Source: DASQDN01 sp035630195 (GTDB taxonomy: Bacteria; Acidobacteriota; Terriglobia; Bryobacterales; Bryobacteraceae). From it: a stretch of 8,813 nt of DNA. Below are positions 7,523-8,813 of this stretch, in pieces. Within the stretch, counting starts at the first letter, position 1; every line of letters starts with the position of its first letter. The stretch is from positions 1 to 8,813 of the forward strand of contig DASQLD010000412.1 in the NCBI GenBank assembly GCA_035630195.1, given 5' to 3'. The notes below the pieces were generated by a model. The model was not told where the DNA came from. It saw nothing but the letters and a program-made list of their open reading frames with translations, and searched no databases. The translations under genes were made by a program, and so were the position numbers.

Positions 7523-7710
7523 TCTGTTCTCCTGAGGTCGTTAAAGACGCCGTGGCACTACGGCTCTCGTGGGCGCGCTATGGCCTTCGAACTCTACTAG
7601 GGTGAACAGCGACGTGGCAGGAAAGAAAACTCTTAGGACGGGCCGAATAACTCCCGATTGGAAACAATTTAACGCAAAAAAGCGATCATGTCCAGAGAAA
7701 GTTATCAGCG
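7523..7710. other. 188-bp spacer with receptor leader region
   Basis: No coding region is supported here. The half nearest the metallopeptidase gene (about 7650-7710) is noticeably A/T-richer than the surrounding genes and holds a candidate promoter; the half nearest the receptor would be its 5' leader. A six-base T-tract (minus strand, 7676-7681) follows the metallopeptidase stop, preceded by only a weak 4-bp AGCG/CGCT pairing, so any termination there would be inefficient. The heptamer CGTGGCA occurs twice in the same orientation, at 7551-7557 and 7613-7619; its meaning is unknown. Confidence 0.5.
7667..7694 (-). promoter_or_regulatory. Candidate sigma-70-like promoter for the receptor cluster
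   Basis: On the minus strand TGGACA (7689-7694; one mismatch to the -35 consensus) is followed after 16 nt by TTAAAT (7667-7672; two mismatches to the -10 consensus). It lies between the metallopeptidase stop and the receptor start, in the most A/T-rich part of the spacer, and would give a leader of roughly 135-140 nt. The match is by eye only, and promoter consensus in Acidobacteriota is poorly known. Confidence 0.3.
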
Positions 7711-8295
7711 CTACGGAAGCGAGTACATTCTCTCGATGTCTTTCGGGTCAAACCGAAGGCGATCTGCGGTAAGCTCACTGCTCGTTAACGCCTTCCGCGC
7801 AACGCCACCGGTACCGTGATGTGGCGATTTGGAGAGAACATGGTAAACCTCATGGGCAAGCACGCGCCCTAAGGCCTTTCCCAACACAGTGTCCCCATCT
7901 CTCAACTGATCGCTTGTCATCGAGGACTTTACGGACACACGAACTCGGTCGCAGGCCACCTCACTGAAAGGCTGCATCTGACCATCAAGCATCTGCGTCG
8001 TGGCGAATGGCCCGCGTTCATCGAACAATTCGGGCAGCAGCTTCATCCGGCATTGTCCCTTGAACTTCACCAAGACAATCTCTGGAGGCGCATCGAACTC
8101 CGTCAATTCGCTACGAAGCTTATAGTCAAAACTGAGACCGGCGGCCTTCATAATTGCTGCGAACTCACGCTTCATCGCAGTAATCGAGGCTTCCGAGTGA
8201 TCCTGCTCGAATTGCATCAGCAGCATGATCGGCCGCTTCTCGGCTCCGAAGGCCGAGAGAACGAACAGAAGAATGGCAGCGACGCAGCGGCCCAT
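7711..8295 (-). CDS. Small secreted zinc-metallopeptidase-like protein (HEVYH motif)
   Basis: From the ATG at 8295 this is a 194-residue protein. It begins with a compact signal peptide (MGRCVAAILLFVLSAFGA, cleavage around residues 15-18). Near the C-terminus is LAHEVYHVLSKSPHHGTGG (147-165). HEVYH (148-152) fits the HExxH zinc-binding and catalytic motif, and H159/H160 or the downstream E174/D178 could supply a third ligand. Two cysteines, C82 and C115, may form a disulfide in the exported protein. The remaining sequence is not recognised. Similar small HExxH proteins with a following H-G-x-G-G-V/I stretch occur in Acidobacteriota as hypothetical proteins, so peptidase activity is plausible but unproven. 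An alternative in-frame TTG at 8337 would add 14 residues ahead of an already good signal peptide and leave only 3 bp to the divergent gene, so the ATG is preferred. Upstream Shine-Dalgarno support is weak. It is separated from the receptor gene by 188 bp. Confidence 0.75.
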   Translation of the reverse strand: MGRCVAAILLFVLSAFGAEKRPIMLLMQFEQDHSEASITAMKREFAAIMKAAGLSFDYKLRSELTEFDAPPEIVLVKFKGQCRMKLLPELFDERGPFATTQMLDGQMQPFSEVACDRVRVSVKSSMTSDQLRDGDTVLGKALGRVLAHEVYHVLSKSPHHGTGGVARKALTSSELTADRLRFDPKDIERMYSLP

Positions 8296-8340
8296 GGCGA
8301 TCTTCAGTATAGCGAAGAGTAAACTAGCGATAGCCAAATA
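8296..8340. promoter_or_regulatory. 45-bp divergent intergenic region with candidate overlapping promoters
   Basis: Only 45 bp separate the two divergent start codons. On the minus strand TATACT (8306-8311) is a near-consensus -10 box ending 10 nt before the metallopeptidase ATG, with no convincing -35 box; a start at the usual distance would give a leader of only a few bases. On the plus strand TAAACT (8320-8325) is a weaker -10 candidate for the DUF6282 gene. TAGCGA appears twice, at 8310-8315 and 8325-8330, and could be an operator half-site, but this is speculative. Confidence 0.3.
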
Positions 8341-8813
8341 ATGATCCGCAAAGTTCTGCTTGCCTTAACCGGGATGGTCCTCGCCTACGACAGAAACGCA
8401 GCCTTCGCGCTGCAGCTCAACCATCAAGCCACCGCGGAACTGCAGGGTGTAGTCGACCTTCACGCCCACTCTGACCCGGATAGCGTCCCCCGCACAATCG
8501 ACGCAATCGATCTCGCGAAGCTCGCTGCCTCACGAGGCATGCGAGCTCTCGTCTTGAAGAATCACTATGAATCCACCGCCTCACTGGCCTACCTGGCAAG
8601 GAAGCAAGTTCCCGGCATCGAGTTATTCGGTGGCATCGCTCTGAATCGGTCTGTCGGCGGCGTCAATCCGGCCGCCGTCGAACGCATGACTCTTGTCAAA
8701 GGTGGCTGGGGACGCGTCGTATGGATGCCCACATTCGATGCCGGCGTTGTTCCCGTCTCCCGCGATGGCAAACTTCTCCCATCCGTCGACGCAGTACTCG
8801 ACCTGATCGCTAA
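8341..8813 (+). CDS. DUF6282 family protein (PHP/amidohydrolase-like), secreted, cut by right edge
   Basis: The frame is open from the ATG at 8341 for 157 codons and runs off the window. Residues 1-23 (MIRKVLL..., ending NAAFA) resemble a signal peptide. The mature part shows the DUF6282 pattern: GVVDLHAHSDPD (36-47) with a metal-binding HxH at H41/H43; R51 and D54; RGMRALVLKNHYEST (65-79) with H75 as a further likely ligand; then a GGIALN segment, GGVNPAAVE and VVWMPTFDA. The HxH and later His pattern recalls metal-dependent hydrolases of the PHP/amidohydrolase superfamily, but no substrate is established for DUF6282. An in-frame TAA at 8320-8322 limits how far upstream translation could begin. 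No strong ribosome site is visible. About half of a typical family member is present; the C-terminal ligands lie outside the window. The export signal is notable because many relatives appear to be cytoplasmic. Confidence 0.85.
   Translation, partial: MIRKVLLALTGMVLAYDRNAAFALQLNHQATAELQGVVDLHAHSDPDSVPRTIDAIDLAKLAASRGMRALVLKNHYESTASLAYLARKQVPGIELFGGIALNRSVGGVNPAAVERMTLVKGGWGRVVWMPTFDAGVVPVSRDGKLLPSVDAVLDLIA

Noticed and set aside
7551..7619. Direct repeat CGTGGCA (two copies) as an attachment site or regulator site
   Set aside because: Seven bases, with no integrase, element boundary or symmetry nearby; chance occurrence is likely.
7671..7684. CGC-A6-GCG mini-hairpin as a terminator of the metallopeptidase gene
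   Set aside because: The stem is only 3 bp and the A/T tract is in the loop rather than after the stem; the alternative AGCG/CGCT pairing is also too weak to call a terminator.
8296..8337. TTG start at 8337 for the metallopeptidase-like gene
   Set aside because: It would extend an already complete signal peptide by 14 residues, has no ribosome site, and would leave 3 bp to the divergent gene. The ATG at 8295 is more plausible.
1..8813. Mobile elements, CRISPR arrays, RNA genes or defence systems
   Set aside because: No transposase, integrase, regularly spaced repeats, tRNA cloverleaf, rRNA segment or known defence-gene motif was found on reading both strands.

Overview
The window reads as a chromosomal segment from an Acidobacteriota bacterium, most likely of the Solibacteres/Bryobacterales type. 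The inference rests on gene content: a large Oar-like TonB-dependent receptor with an N-terminal carboxypeptidase-regulatory domain, a planctomycete-type cytochrome protein (PSCyt1 + DUF1549), and a secreted DUF6282 protein, a combination typical of that group. No rRNA, tRNA, CRISPR array, insertion sequence or integrase was seen.

Layout, right to left along the dominant minus strand. A small secreted metallopeptidase-like protein (7711-8295, minus) is divergent from a DUF6282 metal-hydrolase-like gene (8341 to the right edge, plus, partial). A 188-bp spacer (7523-7710) with a candidate promoter then leads into four tightly packed minus-strand genes: the TonB-dependent receptor (4040-7522), a HisC-like PLP aminotransferase carrying a twin-arginine export signal (2882-4027), a SulP-family anion transporter lacking the usual STAS domain (1549-2811), and the PSCyt1/DUF1549 cytochrome-like protein (1-1521, cut by the left edge). 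Gaps between these four genes are 12, 70 and 27 bp, so they are probably one transcription unit.

How they may work together: the receptor would bring a ligand across the outer membrane, the Tat-exported aminotransferase would act on an amine or keto compound in the periplasm, and SulP would move an anion across the inner membrane. The PSCyt1/DUF1549 protein would be a periplasmic haem protein of unknown activity. This pathway is inferred from proximity and predicted localisation; the substrate cannot be read from the sequence. The most noteworthy items are the exported aminotransferase coupled to the receptor, the STAS-less SulP, and a nested RNA hairpin that buries the likely ribosome binding site of the SulP gene. 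Coding covers nearly everything; there is no gene-free stretch over 300 bases.
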